NCBI GenBank assembly: GCA_938042245.1
Contig: CALIRO010000041.1
Span: 1 to 64,000 of the forward strand
DNA length: 64,000 nucleotides
Direction: 5' to 3'
Source: an uncultured Thermoguttaceae bacterium
GTDB taxonomy: Bacteria; Planctomycetota; Planctomycetia; Pirellulales; Thermoguttaceae
Position numbers and translations under genes: made by a program
Notes under the pieces: generated by a model
What the model was told of the DNA's origin: nothing
Databases searched by the model: none
What the model saw: only the letters and a program-made list of their open reading frames with translations
In this document: piece by piece, positions 63,069-64,000 of the stretch
Position numbering within the stretch: position 1 is the first letter of the stretch
Layout of the letters: the number at the start of each line of letters is the position of its first letter

Positions 63069-63769
63069 AGGGGCAGTCGTCTCTGCATCCCCCTTTATGG
63101 GGGCATAGCCACTGCCTGCTTTTCTTCCTCTGGCCGAACCCACCAATTCCTCCACTGAGCACCCGATCCGGCAAATCCCATTAGGGCCCAGGCGAGGTCC
63201 CTCTCCAGGGGGGAAATAACTTCAGCCTTCCCTCAGACCCCGATGAATGGGGGGTTACAACCCCTCGATTTGGAGTACCTCTTCTTTGGCACTGGGAGGA
63301 AAAGTAGTTTCTGCCTGGGAAGCAAAACTTTTGGGAAACGGAATTGCTACGTTAGCCTTATATAGATGCATACCTTAGGGGGGTTCATTGGTAGGTAATC
63401 TTTCCTAATTCGCAAAACTTTAGCTTTTGCCTGGAGTTTTTCGCCTACAAAGCCGATATTTGGTTTTCACCTGAGCCAAGGGCAAGTGCCGAGGTTTGAA
63501 CCATGCTTTTTACCTAACTCCTTATATTTTAAGGAGTCAAGGTTTTTAAATCTCCAAAGCCAAGCTCTTTGAAAATAGAGATACCCTATAAATACCTCTA
63601 AAGGGGAGGAGGCATCCGGTCAGGCTAACCGGGCCAAAATCCGCCCAAAATCTTTAGACCGATCTTGACTTTAGTTATTATGCCATTTACACTTGGAGCA
63701 TGATAATCAGAGTCCATATTTCTCGGATCGGTTCGCTGTGGCTGCCTTCTCTCCTGGGAGGACAATCTC
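63069..63769. other. 0.7-kb intergenic region upstream of the HU gene
   Basis: AT-richer than its surroundings. It has a CCCCC/GGGGG hairpin at about 63090-63106 without a T-run, and a promoter for the HU gene at 63665-63693. No gene is supported. Confidence 0.5.
63665..63693 (+). promoter_or_regulatory. Predicted promoter of the HU/IHF gene
   Basis: TTGACT (-35, 63665-63670) and TACACT (-10, 63688-63693) are separated by exactly 17 bp, 5/6 and 4/6 matches to sigma-70 consensus. The start would be near 63700, giving a leader of about 70 bases. Confidence 0.6.
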
Positions 63770-64000
63770 GTGGTGACGAAAAAAGACATTGTTCGTGCCA
63801 TTGCCGAAGAAGTGGGGCTGACCCAACTCCAAACCAAAGAAATCGTGCAAAAGACCTTCGATGCCATCATTGAGGCGTTGGTTCGGGAAGGTCGGATTGA
63901 GCTTCGGAATTTTGGGGTTTTTGAAACCAAACTGCGGGCCCCTCGGAGAGCCCGCAATCCCCGCACTGGGGAAAAGGTCTATGTGCCTAAAAAATGGGTC
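63770..64000 (+). CDS. HU/IHF-family DNA-binding protein (3' end cut by window edge)
   Basis: The first 77 codons of a small histone-like DNA-bending protein. [37 protein letters not shown]-type helices are followed by the beta-arm start with [11 protein letters not shown] and [12 protein letters not shown], the HU/IHF signature including the conserved Pro-containing tip region. A GTG start at 63770 has GGAGG eight bases before it; a second GTG follows directly. It probably ends within 15-25 codons past the edge. Confidence 0.95.
   Translation, partial: MVTKKDIVRAIAEEVGLTQLQTKEIVQKTFDAIIEALVREGRIELRNFGVFETKLRAPRRARNPRTGEKVYVPKKWV

Overview
The window looks like chromosomal DNA of a planctomycete, perhaps a thermophilic relative of the Pirellulales. 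This is inferred from gene content, not from a marker tree: a Tat-exported Gfo/Idh/MocA oxidoreductase, an FGly sulfatase, a double DUF1080 protein, a ThuA protein, BBP7-type barrels, a PQQ-like propeller, and a PtsN-HPr-EI-DUF2344-RNase E/G operon. Intergenic regions are long, many genes lack a good Shine-Dalgarno site, and no phage, plasmid, CRISPR or complete insertion sequence is visible.

Layout. 1-10.6 kb: Gfo/Idh/MocA (cut by the left edge), MarC, a large unknown secreted protein, a GH106-like secreted hydrolase, an unknown 234-aa protein and a transglutaminase lipoprotein. 10.7-18.0 kb: a polysaccharide locus in which an O-antigen-ligase-like gene diverges from a tightly coupled acyltransferase / deacetylase / flippase / glycosyltransferase operon. 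18.5-26.4 kb: tRNA-Ile2(CAU), DUF1080, sulfatase, glycyl-tRNA synthetase and a BBP7 barrel. 26.5-31 kb: a 1201-residue fused FAAL-ACP-alpha-oxoamine synthase. 31-37 kb: leftward operon ptsN - HPr - ptsI - DUF2344 - RNase E/G - phosphoesterase. 38-48.4 kb: a second envelope protein, a PAS-GAF-receiver protein, XerD, rnpB, trpC and a beta-propeller. 49.8-64 kb: ThuA, a membrane protein, glmS, an HtrA protease, an HpnN-like RND protein, a triple RidA/chorismatase-like protein, moaE-moaA, YkgJ and HU/IHF (cut by the right edge).

The most unusual material lies between the genes. Seven copies of a roughly 165-190 bp element with terminal inverted repeats (consensus CACTTCAGCCGAATG) form a MITE-like family with two internal sequence types. 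A separate 186-bp sequence occurs twice in opposite orientation. Four intergenic sites carry A-tracts repeated with an exact 9-bp period (unit near AAAATAGAT). One 155-bp region folds into a long imperfect hairpin and could be an RNA or another small element.

The best candidate for unusual chemistry is the FAAL-ACP-AOS fusion, which on domain logic could turn a free fatty acid plus an amino acid directly into an alpha-amino ketone or long-chain base. The PTS genes have no sugar permease nearby and the HPr active-site loop is atypical, pointing to a regulatory phosphorelay coupled to RNA-processing genes. RNase P RNA carries an extra arm of about 100 nt closed by a perfect 10-bp stem.
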